From Rhipicephalus microplus (Eukaryota; Arthropoda; Arachnida; Ixodida; Ixodidae), in NCBI RefSeq assembly GCF_043290135.1, contig NC_134710.1:254683592-254747591 (forward strand): a stretch of 64,000 bases of DNA, in the 5' to 3' direction. Positions 1 to 12,402 of this stretch are shown here, piece by piece. The translations under genes were made by a program, and so were the position numbers. Each line of letters opens with the position of its first letter. The first letter of the stretch is position 1. The notes under the pieces were generated by a model that ran no database searches, was not told the DNA's origin, and saw only the letters and a list, made by a program, of their open reading frames with translations.

Positions 1-1063
1 TTCTAGCCAGAAACGGAAATCTTTCCAGCCAGAAGCGGAAGCCGTTCTCATTGAAAATAAAAGTTGTTCCAACCTGAAACACGAGATTTTCCTGCTGGAA
101 ATCGCAGTTGTCCTGGCAAAATAATGGGAGCCCTCTAAATCGGGAAGTATGATGTTTCCAAGGAAAAGGTGCCTTTCCTGATGCAATAATACGGAGGTCA
201 TCTTTTGGAAAAAATATTTATTTCCTTCGATATTATTATTTGGCCTGCCTCGCCTCCTTCTCTGCCCCTTTTATTTTTTTGCTAAGGATCCCCTGCAGCT
301 CAAGGGAAGCCACCGTCACATCTACCATCATTCTTAAAAAAAGAGAGAAAGCTAAATCATCAAAAAATACACAAAAATGCACCACATTCACTCATGAAAT
401 GAAACAACTTGACTAACGACGTTGGCGAAACCTTTTTGTGTTCGCGTGACAAAGAGTCGAGACACTGTGTACGTCTGTGAAGCCATATGTATACAGTGAA
501 ATTCGCATATTAGACGAACTTTTCTGATGTCGTAACATATGCAAACAGATATCGGCAAAGTGAACTGAACACTTTAAAATTTACCATCTTGAGACGGCGC
601 ACGCGCGCCCAGATGAAAAATGTTTTATTTCCTGTTGTACTATTGAACTGGAAATACTCCGGTTCAATAATTATCCAACTGGAAATGGAACCTTTTCTTG
701 CTGCCTTAATTTGATATTTCAGCCCAGACTGGATGGATATCCTTGGGAACTCTGTCAGATATGAAAGGCTAGAATTCGGAAATATTCCAGCAAGAGCTTG
801 TGGGGTCTCGCCATAGAGAGCACCGCTCTCAGAGCGAAAAGACACAGAGGCCGCGGTCGGAACGCACCAAACAACACACATTTATTTTTAACTACTTTTA
901 GAACTACGATATTGCCAGCGAAATAATACATCAATACGCTAAACAAGCTTAGGCAATATTCCACAACACTCAACAACATAACAAACAAACGAGGTAGTGC
1001 GAAGGCAGCGTCACCCAGGGCAGACGACCTGTAAAGGGTCTTCAACGACCTGCGGTTACGTCC
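1..1063. other. no gene recognised
   Basis: Short open frames here have no recognisable domain. There are loosely repeated ccagccagaa-acggaaa-like words at the very start and around 640-720, suggestive of a decayed dispersed repeat, but nothing I can name. Confidence 0.3.
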
Positions 1064-1303
1064 GTGTAGTTAAACATTGAAACATTGTACATCGACAGTG
1101 CATCGCTTGTCACAATGTAATGAAATGCATACGATCACTTTCCACTCGACAAAAAATCAAAAGAGTTAACAGTTACAATATCAAACTGATATTGTAACTC
1201 TAAGCTCTATATTGTTTTTTTGTCATATGGAAAGTGATTGCATGCATCTCATTACATTGTGCCAAGTGATATGCTGTCTATGTACAGTGTTGTTTAACTA
1301 CAC
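1064..1303. repeat. 240-bp imperfect palindrome (foldback)
   Basis: Two arms of about 117-120 bp are reverse complements at roughly 80 percent identity around a 3-nt loop (aac, 1184-1186). The innermost 12 bp (1172-1183 and 1187-1198) and the outermost 12 bp (gtgtagttaaac and its complement) match exactly. No ORF lies inside. It is probably a foldback/MITE-type element; no clear target-site duplication was seen. Confidence 0.75.
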
Positions 1304-2545
1304 GTGAGCATACGTAAATGTGCGTATTGCTTTCTTATGTTACCCTGTATTCCATGATGTGCAATAAATAACTGTGTTTTATTTTCCTCGCCTAGAACTT
1401 ATGTGACGTTTTTTTCTCTTTATGTAAGCCGTAACCTTGCGCTCCAAACCACTGCAGGGATACGCGAACGATCGGAGCATGCGTCAGATTTAGCGGTTTC
1501 AGACCTTCTTGCTTATAATTGCGCTTGCTGTTCTGGGCTTTAACATAAAAGTGGTGCCTACTAAGAACATAAAACTTAATAATTTTGTTTGTGAGGGGCA
1601 TACTGTGGTGAGGGTATCCAACAAGGTCAAGCTTTCTTAACTGCAAGAAGGAAACCAAGTCCATGGTGCTGTCAAGTTTGACTTCTTTTCCACTGCAGCA
1701 GTGGGCAAATGTGTTCTCGAGTGGTCAAAGTTCATTGAGCTTGGTTAATGTGTGTAGCAGGCCTCGTCGGTTATCAGCAGCAGTGAAGGGATGTTGCAGC
1801 AAGAGAAGACTCGTTCTCGCCTTGTAGGAAGTGCTGGCTGCACTCTACACATATGGCACTTGCAACGCTTTTTCTTGAAACTTTTCCGGTCATCTAGTAC
1901 ATGAGTCTGGCGTCGCTGCTTTCCACGACCATGCTTACTTGCTCAGAGCAGTGACCGTATTCACTGAGTACTTAAAGTGCTTCGGCAAAGTTTCATGTGT
2001 CAAAAAGCTTGTCTAACTTCCTCCGAGGAGTGAGGTCATTTCAGTTGTTTGCTCCCAGCAGACTCCTGAGAAGTCTTGAAGGCACATTGCTTCCTTTCGA
2101 TGGTTTTGGAAGCTAAAGGCATCGGCCAAGATTAGGAACTGGTAGACAGTCGGATGATCAGTGCACATTTGTCGGACGATTCCAAACAGCCACTCCAGGA
2201 GTTCTTATAATTCAATCGGCATCTCATATATAGCTGAGGTTCAACTTCATCGTCAGGTAGCGGAGAAGATGCAGCGTGCTTGACAAGGTAACATGAAGAC
2301 CCTCATCTGTACGGCGGATAATTAAGGAAACTTGCAGCCAGGAGCGAATCAGTGGCGTTGCCTCGCTTTCGTATAGCGCTGTTCATCGGTCCCGCTGAGC
2401 TCGGCACTCGCACTGTCGTGTTAGCAACCAAATACATCTTGCCAGCGAGACATCAACGTGAGAGTTGTTTTAGAAAAGCGCTTCCACTTAGGCCACGTGG
2501 GAAACTGCAAACGCTTTTAGGGACGAGTGGACGAAAATGCGCGTT
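1304..2545. other. no gene recognised
   Basis: AT-rich, then more mixed sequence with no recognisable exon, repeat or RNA gene. Confidence 0.3.
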
Positions 2546-2582
2546 CCATGGCGCTGCATGCCGACTGCATGCAGCGCCATGG
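2546..2582. repeat. perfect hairpin, 16-bp arms and 5-nt loop
   Basis: ccatggcgctgcatgc at 2546-2561 is exactly reverse-complementary to 2567-2582, with loop cgact. It lies in a GC-rich 2.35-2.9 kb stretch that contains two overlapping open frames of about 130 codons without known domains. Confidence 0.8.
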
Positions 2583-3794
2583 TCGCCGTGGTCGCAGCGC
2601 TTGAAAAAGAGGATAGCGCGCGCTCGGCGAATAATGCGGGCGCTGGGCTCTGGTTCACTGTATCGTCACCTCCCTATTCCAGTCACCATGACTCAAGCTT
2701 GCCACCAGGCGTCGCTGCCGACGCTGCTGCGCTAACCATCAAGATGATGGTGGTAATCAACGCTCGTGAGTACAGCGCAATCTACCGCTCGTTAGTTGTG
2801 AACCCGAAATGTGGCCTATGCGCGAAACACGTGCGCACCACGAGGCGCAAACGGCTTTACAGGGGGTGTCAGCACCCCACAAGCTTCATCCATTTCGATA
2901 TTTTTTTTTTCCAACTGACCAAATTTCCGGTTTAAGAATCCAGCTGAACACGTAGGCCACGTATGTAAGCAGTCTACGGATTGCACGGGTGATGAGAAAA
3001 TTCGTGCAAAACGCCTGCGTCTTTCTTTCCACGATTATCGTCATCTCTCTCCGTTTGATAGCGCGATCGATAATTGCGGTGCTAAGTGGGAAAACGCGGC
3101 ACACAGCGACGCTCATGTGAACAGCTCAGCCAAATCTTGTAGCCATGCGCGGACATCACTCTTCAACTACACGCTGTTCAGAGGACCCGGGCCGTCACCG
3201 AGAGTCACCGCCTCCCGGTTCCATCCTAAGCGGAGCCACCGACTTGACGGGGAGCCCTGGATATATAGGCTCCCTTGTCATACCATGTCATATGTGCAGC
3301 AAGGAATGTTAGAAGTTGATCATAAGCGCATTGCTTCTATTGGTCAATAAATGCAAACCGGGAGCACAGTTTGTAGATGCGCTTCTTCCAAAGCTGAATT
3401 GGATCATAGGTAACACGGCTGCTTCCGAAAAATAACCATATAACCTAATTTCGCGCACGTTCCTATAACTTATTGGAGCACTCGCCAAAATGAAACCACA
3501 CTCCGCTATCTCGCAAGTTAATGGTATACTAAACCTGGAGAGAGAAGCCGTCGCGAGTGAACTGTTCTGAACAGTTCCTTTTTTTTGTACCAAATGTTCA
3601 ACGATGTTCAAATTACTAATGCATGGTTTTTGTCCACGCCTTCCTCCACGATGAGACGCCCTTTTGGTACAAGATAAAAACCAATGAACACCGCTATTCT
3701 TTTTTTCTTTTTTTTTTACGGGCTTGTGCCCGGTGGCCTGTCAACAATTTAAGAAATGTGCTTCTCAGCGTGACTAACTTATTTCTGTTCAAAC
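2583..3794. other. no gene recognised
   Basis: Overlapping open frames on both strands (for example 2352-2735 and 2537-2935) show no domain, signal peptide or repeat I recognise; they may be chance frames in a GC-rich patch. Confidence 0.3.
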
Positions 3795-3811
3795 TAATAA
3801 TAATAATAATA

Positions 3812-3904
<93 letters not shown>
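3795..3904. repeat. (ATT)n microsatellite
   Basis: About 36 triplets, switching from AAT to ATT register near 3811. It abuts the 3' end of a minus-strand SINE, so it probably grew from the SINE tail. Confidence 0.95.
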
Positions 3905-4030
3905 GGGGTTTAACGTCACATGATTATGAGAGATGCCATAGTCGAGAGCACCGGAAATTTCGACCACCTGGGATTCTTTAACAGGCCCCTAAATCTAAGC
4001 ACACGGGCCTCAAGCATTTTCACGTCCATT
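3905..4030 (-). mobile_element. tRNA-derived SINE, 5'-truncated copy
   Basis: It shares the 3' half of the window's main SINE family (gtttaacgtc, gattatgagagatgcc, ggaaatttcgaccacctggg, ctttaac). The tRNA-like head is missing. The (ATT)n tract at its left is its 3' tail side. Confidence 0.8.
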
Positions 4031-5037
4031 GATTCAAACTTAGACCCAAGATTTTTTTTTCCAGGCGCGCTGTTAGTTAGCAAGCGCTCAGTTGAAATCA
4101 CGAATACGTGCTACCAGGCATGGACACGTTACCAGTAAAAGGTGACAATGCAGTTACCATAGTAAGTAAAGTGACTTTGTTATGGTTACAGAGTATCTAA
4201 AGTAGTCTGTCGTAGTAAGAGTTATCATCAAAAAAGTAACGCCATTTTCCCGATATTCTGTAAAATAAATAATAAATAACAAATCAAATGATATAACGTA
4301 GTTAATAGACGTATAAAGGTATGCGGGTAGCTAAATTGCATGTGGTAAAACCTTACATGAAAGAAGCCTAAAAAAGGGCCAGAAGCGATCGGTTTGTGGG
4401 TATATACTAGAAGCGGAAAAAGTGGTTGACGCACTGTGACGGTGGAAATAACCTAGAACGTCTCTATGCGAAGAGGAACGAGAACTGCACCATGCCCGAG
4501 TAAAAACAACGTCCATTGTGTTTACTCCCTAAAGCAATGTTTGTCAGACTATTTGGAGAGCTTCATGTCCGCTCTGCATACAAGCCATTTTTAAGCCTTG
4601 TTATACTTCTGACCATGCATTCGCGAAACCCAAAGACCACACAGGGTGCACCTGCGGCCTCAAAGTACGACGCAGGGATTGGGACGCGACTTCCATCGTC
4701 GAAACGTGCAGAACAGATCAACGAGGCTTAAACTAACGTGATGTTTCTAAAGCATTATGAGACTGAGCTTGTTGAACACTGCTGGTGAGGTTGCCGCTTG
4801 TCCGGTTTTAGACCAGCTTGGTCGGTTTTCGGGACAGCGGGTCAGTTGCTGGTCTGCAACCACGGTCATTGGCCGTCGTTTTTAGAGCAGTAAATCAAGC
4901 GTCATTTTTATTACGGGTATTATTATGCCATACAATTGGACTAGTAGGCTAGCTGTGTGCCGTTTTTGTTTGTACATCAGGTTTATTTGGCTCATGGAAA
5001 CCAATGTTATATTAAATGGCACTGCATGCCAAAGACT
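4031..5037. other. no gene recognised
   Basis: Includes degenerate repeats of gttac/agtaac words at 4140-4220 that recur at 8090-8190. No exon was identified. Confidence 0.3.
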
Positions 5038-5053
5038 TGTCATGGTGTCTTTT

Positions 5054-5304
5054 GATTGATTGTTTGATTGATTGATCTGCGGAGTTTAACGTCCCGAAAC
5101 CACCATATGACTATGAGGACTACGTAGTAGAGAGATTCGGAAATTTCGACCACCTGGGGTTCTTTAACGTGCACCCAATTCTGAGTAAACGGGCCTACAA
5201 CATTTCCGCCTCCACCGGAAATGCAGCCGCCACAGCCGGGATTTCATCCCGTGACATACGGGTCACAGCCGAGTATCTTAGCCATTAGAGCACAGTGGCG
5301 GGGC
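5054..5304 (-). mobile_element. full-length tRNA-derived SINE with 16-bp TSD
   Basis: A complete ~250-bp copy runs from its TGATT-rich tail at the left to the tRNA-like head at the right (agccgagtatcttagccatt, complement of box A; gggatttcatccc region for box B). It is flanked by a perfect 16-bp target-site duplication, tgtcatggtgtctttt, at 5038-5053 and 5305-5320. Retrotransposition of the Ruka-like tick SINE is inferred. Confidence 0.92.
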
Positions 5305-5474
5305 TGTCATGGTGTCTTTTATTCATCACTAATAATTTAATCTCCTGGTAGTTTATCCCTCTCCCCCCCCCCCCCATCCCGTCGAAGGGCAGGTTTTTCG
5401 GTGGCAACCTGGGCAGGGCAGAGCTTTGGCCTAAACAATGTCGACGCCGGCTTGAACGAATCTGTGGAAAAAGC

Positions 5475-6306
5475 CAAAGAAAAAATTGGCCCCGAACATG
5501 CATGTTACACTGCAAATGTAGTCGAAACACGATAGTCTTGCGTCTGAAGAGAGTGAACAAAACGTTTATTTGATGTTCTACGCAAGACAATCGGTGAATG
5601 GTATTCTGGAGGCGCTGCGTTAGTGCCTCGAGCGCGTAGCGGAGGCGAACGAGTGCATCGAGGCACGTTAAACATGAGTGCCATCTGGCAGTTCGAAAAC
5701 GAAGGAAGGCGTGCGCGCCCGCGGACAAAGATGCGTGCTTGTCTCGGAGGTGTTAATGTGTAGAACGCAAAGCGACGGGCATGTGTCACCACCATGTCTT
5801 CATAGCAAAGCGTTGGAAGCACTTACCTTTTTGAGCATGGCGTTGCACTGTCAGTGCAGCGTGATAAACAGTACGGTCCTAAGAATTACTTGTGTGTGCT
5901 TCTCTGGTATAAAGTCGCACATACAAAACATCAAGGTGTTGTTATGATGTCTCAGATATGTGCAATAATTGCTTTTTAATTGACAATCGCACAAGTATGA
6001 ACGCTGAAGCTTGAGCAATATTGGTGGGCGCTGCGGATGGGGTTGGCCGTTTGGTGCCGTTTGAGGTATCGACACAAAACACCTACCAATACATACTAGT
6101 ACCGTTAAGGGCGAAAGATACGGAACAGCTTAACGCTCTCCCATACTAGAGTACGTAGTACTCTAAATGGTTAACCACTTTTTCTAAACACGCACATATA
6201 CCAGTGATATCGGTAAGGGCAGACAAACAGACAAATGTATAGACAGACAGACCAGAATTTTTCCGTTGAAGCTAGGTTCCCAAGAAAGACTGTCATCTTT
6301 GAAAAT
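5475..6306 (-). repeat. dispersed repeat B (inverted relative to 36464-37165)
   Basis: The reverse complement matches 36464-37165 over several blocks: agtctttcttgggaacct, ggtctgtctgtc, the segment around gccaatattgctcaagc, and the segment around cagcgcctccagaatacc. Indels separate the blocks. No coding capacity was recognised; it behaves as an interspersed repeat of unknown class. Confidence 0.7.
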
Positions 6307-6901
6307 CTTCTGAAATCGTTTTTCATTCACCGCTACGCATCGGCTTACAACAACAACCGTGCCGTGCGTGTGTGACTAGTGGACTAGTTTACTTCGGCTC
6401 ATTTTTACTCCTTCCAAGTGCGGAGCACTTTTGAAAGGGGCTCGGACTACCACAAGCTGTCGTATGCTGTTATCGTATGTTGTCATGTCTTGGCGTAACG
6501 CATGCAAAACGACTAACAGCATATAGCCAATAGTAGCATATTGAGCGTGCTCGTGCCAAGGAGAAGTGTTCTTCCTCTTGTTCTTCGAGTGCATAAACAG
6601 TGCATGATATGAAGTGCGGGGCACTCCAGGGGCTCTCGTGCGCTGTCGTATGCTTTGTTGTCGCTTGGCGCTATGAGACGAAACCGTGTATAAATGTTGC
6701 AGAAGAGGGACCAAGCGAGAAAAAGGGGAAATTACGAAGGAAAATAGAAAAAGGAAGAAATAGATAAAAAAGAGAGGAAGAGAGATAGAAAAGGCAAAAA
6801 AAAAAGAAAGAGAGGGAAAGAACACCAAAACCAAAGAGAAACAAAGAAGGCCGCCCAACTCCGTACTTCCTTCAGGCTTGGCACTTGTAGCGTCAAGTGG
6901 C

Positions 6902-7482
6902 TTAAAGGGGACCTGAAACACTTTTTGAAGTAACCATAGAATGAATTCACTGGAAAAGCTTATTGCCTCACGAATTCAACCCCGCAAACATTTTAGGAAT
7001 TCGTCCAGTACGAGTAGAGTTACAAAGATTTGGTACAAGCCGCAATCACATTCTCTTTTCTCTCGTCCCGATGAAAGCGCTGGAAGCTAAGCGGGGAGGG
7101 ATGAGTGGGGGAAACAAAAAACATCACGTGCGCCTCGTGACCTTGAGCACTTTTTTCTTCGAATGCGCCGCTTTGTCAGTGTGATCGCGCGCGCACGCGT
7201 GGACTAGTAGTGGCCTCCCGCGGCGATTTCTGCAATGAGTGTGCGTGCCATGTTCAAATCAGCCAATGGCTCATAGATGTGCTTGCTACGTATGCTTTTT
7301 TGGTATATTGAGTGATTCGTCAAGAAAATAGAAAGCAATTTTTAGAGGAAATTCATAATTTATTGTGAATTCCATGCCACGTGCTGCGCTATATTATATG
7401 GCTCGCGTGTTGTCGGGAGCCTCTACTACCGATCGGCAGCGTTTTCTGACTATACTCAAAAAGATTTGCAGGGACCCTTTAA
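6902..7482. mobile_element. MITE-like element A with TIRs and TTAA flanks
   Basis: The left end TTAA-AGGGGACCTGAAACAC and the right end, read on the other strand, TTAA-AGGGTCCCTGCAAATC form terminal inverted repeats next to TTAA at both sides (6902-6905, 7479-7482). The ~575-bp interior has no transposase. A second copy starts at 36208. TTAA targets are used by piggyBac-type transposases, which would be the inferred mobiliser. Confidence 0.7.
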
Positions 7483-8545
<1,063 letters not shown>

Positions 8546-8742
8546 TGTTGCGGTGCAACGTGAACAAAACACAGGTACACCTTGAGACAGCGAAAGCAGC
8601 GTGTTTTTAACAGCTGAGCCACAGATCGTCTCCTTCGTTCTCGAGTATAGCCTGAGGCCCACCACCTGGTGTCCGCTAAATCCCCCATTGTCGTTTTCAT
8701 CCACATATAAGCACGCGTCATTTACCTCCTTCCCAAAGAGCA

Positions 8743-9183
8743 TCACACCAATGCGAAGTCAGTAATGCAGTTTTTTTTTAATTTTAAGTAAAAGTCTCGT
8801 GCAATGAGTCGCTGACATATGGCTTCGTGCACTACGCGAACGATTTCAGGATGGTGTTGGCGATGGCTCGTACTATACGAACTGTCGGGAACCACTTCGT
8901 AAGAGACATTACTCAGTTGTCGCAGCACTAAATGTAATCCAAAGTATCTCCTTAAGAGCTTTTCGGAGACGGTCCTCATTTCTGTACGGGCGTCCAAACC
9001 CACACTTTGTCGCCAGTTTGGTAGACGGCTGTTCTGCGTTGAGCATTGTAGCGGCCTGCATCAAACTCTCGCTGCTGGCGGATCCGTAAGCGTGCAAGTT
9101 GCCTAGCTTCGTCCGCACATTCCGTAAACATGTCGGCGTCCGGATCGATGACGTCAGCTTCGTGCGGTAACATCGCATCTAAC
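8743..9183 (-). pseudogene. Ty3/Gypsy integrase C-terminal fragment
   Basis: On the minus strand the frame beginning MLDAMLPHEADVIDPDADMF continues into VYQTGDKVWVWTPVQK and, after a frame change, into a GLSEKLLRRYFG-like segment. It matches residue by residue the C-terminus of the integrase of the Gypsy element at 29454-34993 (MLDAMLPYEG, GDQVWVWTPV, RYFGPYKV). It is cut off on both sides close to TA microsatellites and no LTR is present, so it is a dead fragment of the same family. Confidence 0.85.
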
Positions 9184-9184
9184 A

Positions 9185-9263
<79 letters not shown>
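9184..9263. repeat. (TA)n microsatellite
   Basis: About 40 TA units with one G interruption. Confidence 0.96.
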
Positions 9264-9265
<2 letters not shown>

Positions 9266-10618
9266 AATAACTTCGGTTGCCGCAAGGTTATAAGTATGAA
9301 AGTAGTTGCGCTTTCACATAACAACTGTTTCTTTAGCCGCCGTTTTGACAGGAGCTCTGTCTTTTTCAAGGCATAATAATATTTACACAGTTTCTGTGTC
9401 TTCTTATAGCTTTAGGAGACAGGAGAGAAGGGGACACAAGGAAAATTTGAACGAAAAGAAGAGAAAAAATTAAAACACAGAAAAAAGAAAACTAGGCCAG
9501 ACAGACAACGCCGTTTAGAATTAGAGACAACAACAATCGGGCACATGTACGTTCCCTGACAGGCCTTCCACTTTCAAAACACAGTACTTTTAAAGACAAT
9601 AGCTTTGATAACATCAGGGTCACACTATTGGAAAACAATATCCGAACACTCATAAACGAGAACAACGGGGATCTTACTTTATCTACAAATTGAACACGAC
9701 AAAAAAAAAAACAGAATAAATGAACACCTAGGCACTCTGTCAGCGATACGATCATTAAAAGACGCAAACGCCCCTCTCTAATGAATCCTCTGCCCCTAGC
9801 CTCCCGTTGCGACAATAATATTACCCCAAAACAAAGCTGTAAACGTATGCTTCTGACAATATACAATTGGTTTGTTGCTTTAAGCACAGGTGGAACGGCC
9901 AGATTAGTGGTCCCGGATGTCGTACAATTTTTTTCTCCCGCTTTTCTAACGCACCTTTCCTTTTCCTTCCCTGACAGGAGCCAATGCATATAATGAATAT
10001 TGATGGCGCTGCTACATTACCGGCTTTTTCATATCTTCCGGCGCCGCCAACATCGATTTGTCGTAAACTTCAAAGGTGAACAGTCCGCCAGCGGATTGCA
10101 CCGGAGGGTGCAATACTAACACCGTCCACTAGGGGGAAGGGTGGGTGTGTGGGGGGTATTGTTGTAAATGATGGCATAGCTCGTTTACGTTCACCTTCGG
10201 GTCTTGATTCTTCTTCTTGTATTATGTTTTTTTTTCATTTCTTACTTTTTTCTACTTTTTTCCTTCCGTCCCCTTCCCTCCTGTCTACACAAGCTATAAG
10301 AAGACACGGAAAATGTGTAATTATTAGGCACAAGACATACGTGTGATTTTCCGTGCGATGCGCCGTGTGATGTTGCATGGTGTGGCGTGCCGCATGCGAC
10401 GTTTCGGGAGACACGGGGGCGAGGAAGCTATCAGCGGCAGGCTTCACCCCCATGCGGCGCCTCGGCATGCACGGTCAGACGACTTCGTATCCTCGTAATA
10501 AAGCTCGAAACAAACAATGCAGAGTCGCGCTTCGTTCCATAAAAAATATTCAATAAACGCCTTCGTGGACGAAAAACACGTCGAAACAGCGATAACAGCT
10601 GATTATTCACGACTCCGG
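9264..10618. other. no gene recognised
   Basis: Open frames such as 9492-9989 (minus) show no domain. Words near 10340-10410 (gtgtgattttccgtgcgatg and similar) resemble a short-period decayed repeat also seen near 26090-26240. Confidence 0.3.
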
Positions 10619-10627
10619 CAGGTAGTC

Positions 10628-10758
10628 TCGAAGTGTGGCAGTTTGGGCTAGTTGGTATGACATAACGATAGTTATAGTGCGAGAACAGAAGGATGACAAA
10701 GAGTGTCCTTCTTGTCTCTTTGCTGTCGTTGTGTTCTCGTGCTATAACTATCGTCCGA
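10628..10758. mobile_element. small foldback element with 9-bp direct repeats
   Basis: Arms of about 39 bp (starting acgatagttatag at 10665 and ending ctataactatcgt at 10754) are inverted at about 80 percent identity. The direct repeat caggtagtc (10619-10627 and 10759-10767) brackets it like a target-site duplication. A related, truncated copy lies at 29008-29100 in the opposite orientation. Confidence 0.55.
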
Positions 10759-10767
10759 CAGGTAGTC

Positions 10768-11620
10768 CTAGCATGGCGGGTGCGGGCCGTCGCGTACGAC
10801 GTTCACACGCGAGCTAGTCATCGAGCGCTTGTTTTTGACAACACTATTAAGCTTTGCACTCACATGTAATGCGTTACCATACGCTAATACTTTCTCGATG
10901 CCATCAATGTGAAGAGCAAAGGTGGAAAGTTGGAAGCGAAGCGAGCCAGCGCAAAGATGTGTTTACCTGCGAAATGACCTTGCATCACTGCTCCCGATCT
11001 CCGATCTCGCTAACGGTGTCAAAGTGGGCGTTGTCTTGCAGAAATGGCACACTTCCAACATCACTTTATTCAATCCAGAATAATATCATGTCACAGGGCA
11101 AATGTACTCGATATTTGTCATGCCACCGCAGTCGGCGATGTCAGCAATTCAACGCTCGCATCGCTCCATCGACTGGCCTCGTGGAGTTTTTTCTTCCTCC
11201 ATGAGGACCATGGCCTGGACCACGGATGATGGGAGCGGTGACAGGTAGATGGCGCCACTAGCGGCGTGACGCCACTCGTCTTCTCGCGCTGTGATTGGCT
11301 GCAGCCATGCGGTGGTGCGATACGGCGACGAAAATATCTGGCCGAAAATATCTGGCCCCCGCCATCTCCGACGACAGCGCAGCTCTGGCCGACTGGCTCG
11401 CCCTACGCCATCTCCTGACGCTGACAAGAGCTCTCGCTGAGTGGTGCCCCATCTTCGGACTTCTGCGACCACGCCCATCTTTCCTAACTTCTCTTACTTT
11501 TCAATAGAGTGAACTAGAAGAGATGTAGTGGCATGACTGGAGGGGCGGGCCTGGCTTCCCGGCGTCCCTTTACGCTCTGGACGACCGCTAGGGTTGGTGG
11601 GGGCGCTGCTGCTCCTTTTC
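10768..11620. other. no gene; short GC-rich repeat
   Basis: 11350-11480 is the reverse complement of a short repeat at 35600-35770 (gacgacagcgcagctctggc and neighbours). No exon was recognised. Confidence 0.35.
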
Positions 11621-12046
11621 TGGACATGGAACAACCTCCGATAGTGAACTATCGGGCCAAATACGAAGGGGTAGACACAGTATGCAGTGCGTGTGGAGAG
11701 GAAGAAGAAACTGCCGAACACTTGATAATGTTCTGTAAAGGGCTTCACCCTATAGTTCAGGATGATGGCGCTGCGTTTTTCAAAGCACTGGGGTTTAGGG
11801 ACCAGGAGGGCAAAATAGACTTTAAGCGGGTAGACTTAACTAGAAGGAGGTTATCTGATTGGTGGCTAAAGTCGAGGCACGAGTGAAAATTAAACTATTC
11901 ACTGCAAAGTACGAATCCTCAAACTCACTTTTTAACAAAAAAAAATAAATATAGTTTTTGGTTCATTAGGTATTACGGCTTGGTGGCGCTAGCCACCGCC
12001 CGATCTAAAGGGTACAGCCATATCCATCTATCCATCCATCCATGTT
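11621..12046 (+). mobile_element. 5'-truncated LINE 3' end (copy 1)
   Basis: From 11650 onward it is nearly identical to the 3' end of the LINE at 16515-16914, including the last ~75 codons of ORF2 with the C-x2-C...H...C finger (CSACGEEEETAEHLIMFC), the 3'-UTR and the tccatc tail. The 20 bp at 11624-11643 resemble a different ORF2 position (13668), so the junction may be an internal deletion rather than simple 5' truncation. Confidence 0.85.
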
Positions 12047-12402
12047 CTGTTCGGGCTGTCACGGTGGATGGACGTGTTTTCGAGTGCTCCGGATTGACTG
12101 CGCAGATAAGTGTTTTTTCATGTTTTGAGCTTGCCTTTATAATTATAAGGCAGCGGTTGAAATCTTCGTAGCACTTATTTTATGGTACGGCTTTTTCGGG
12201 GGCCAGTCACCAGGTATTTATTAGTTAGTGCGGGTGTGTGTGTTTGATTTTTTGTTTTTTTTTCTTTTGCCACCCCGTGGGGGAGGTGCGCGTACATTGA
12301 ACGCGCAAATTTTTGTAGTAGAGCTTAGACTTTCTTTTTTTCGTAGTGCAGGGCTCGAGTTTAGTAATTATCAAGTATAGGGACAATTGGTGTCAGAAAG
12401 AC

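Noticed and set aside
2352..2935. Overlapping 127- and 132-codon plus-strand frames as a host gene
   Set aside because: No domain, splice context or homologous motif recognised; GC-rich patch favours chance open frames.
3623..3913. Poly-isoleucine frame on the plus strand
   Set aside because: Translation of the (ATT)n tract.
9492..9989. 165-codon minus-strand frame
   Set aside because: No recognisable motif and unusual composition; likely chance.
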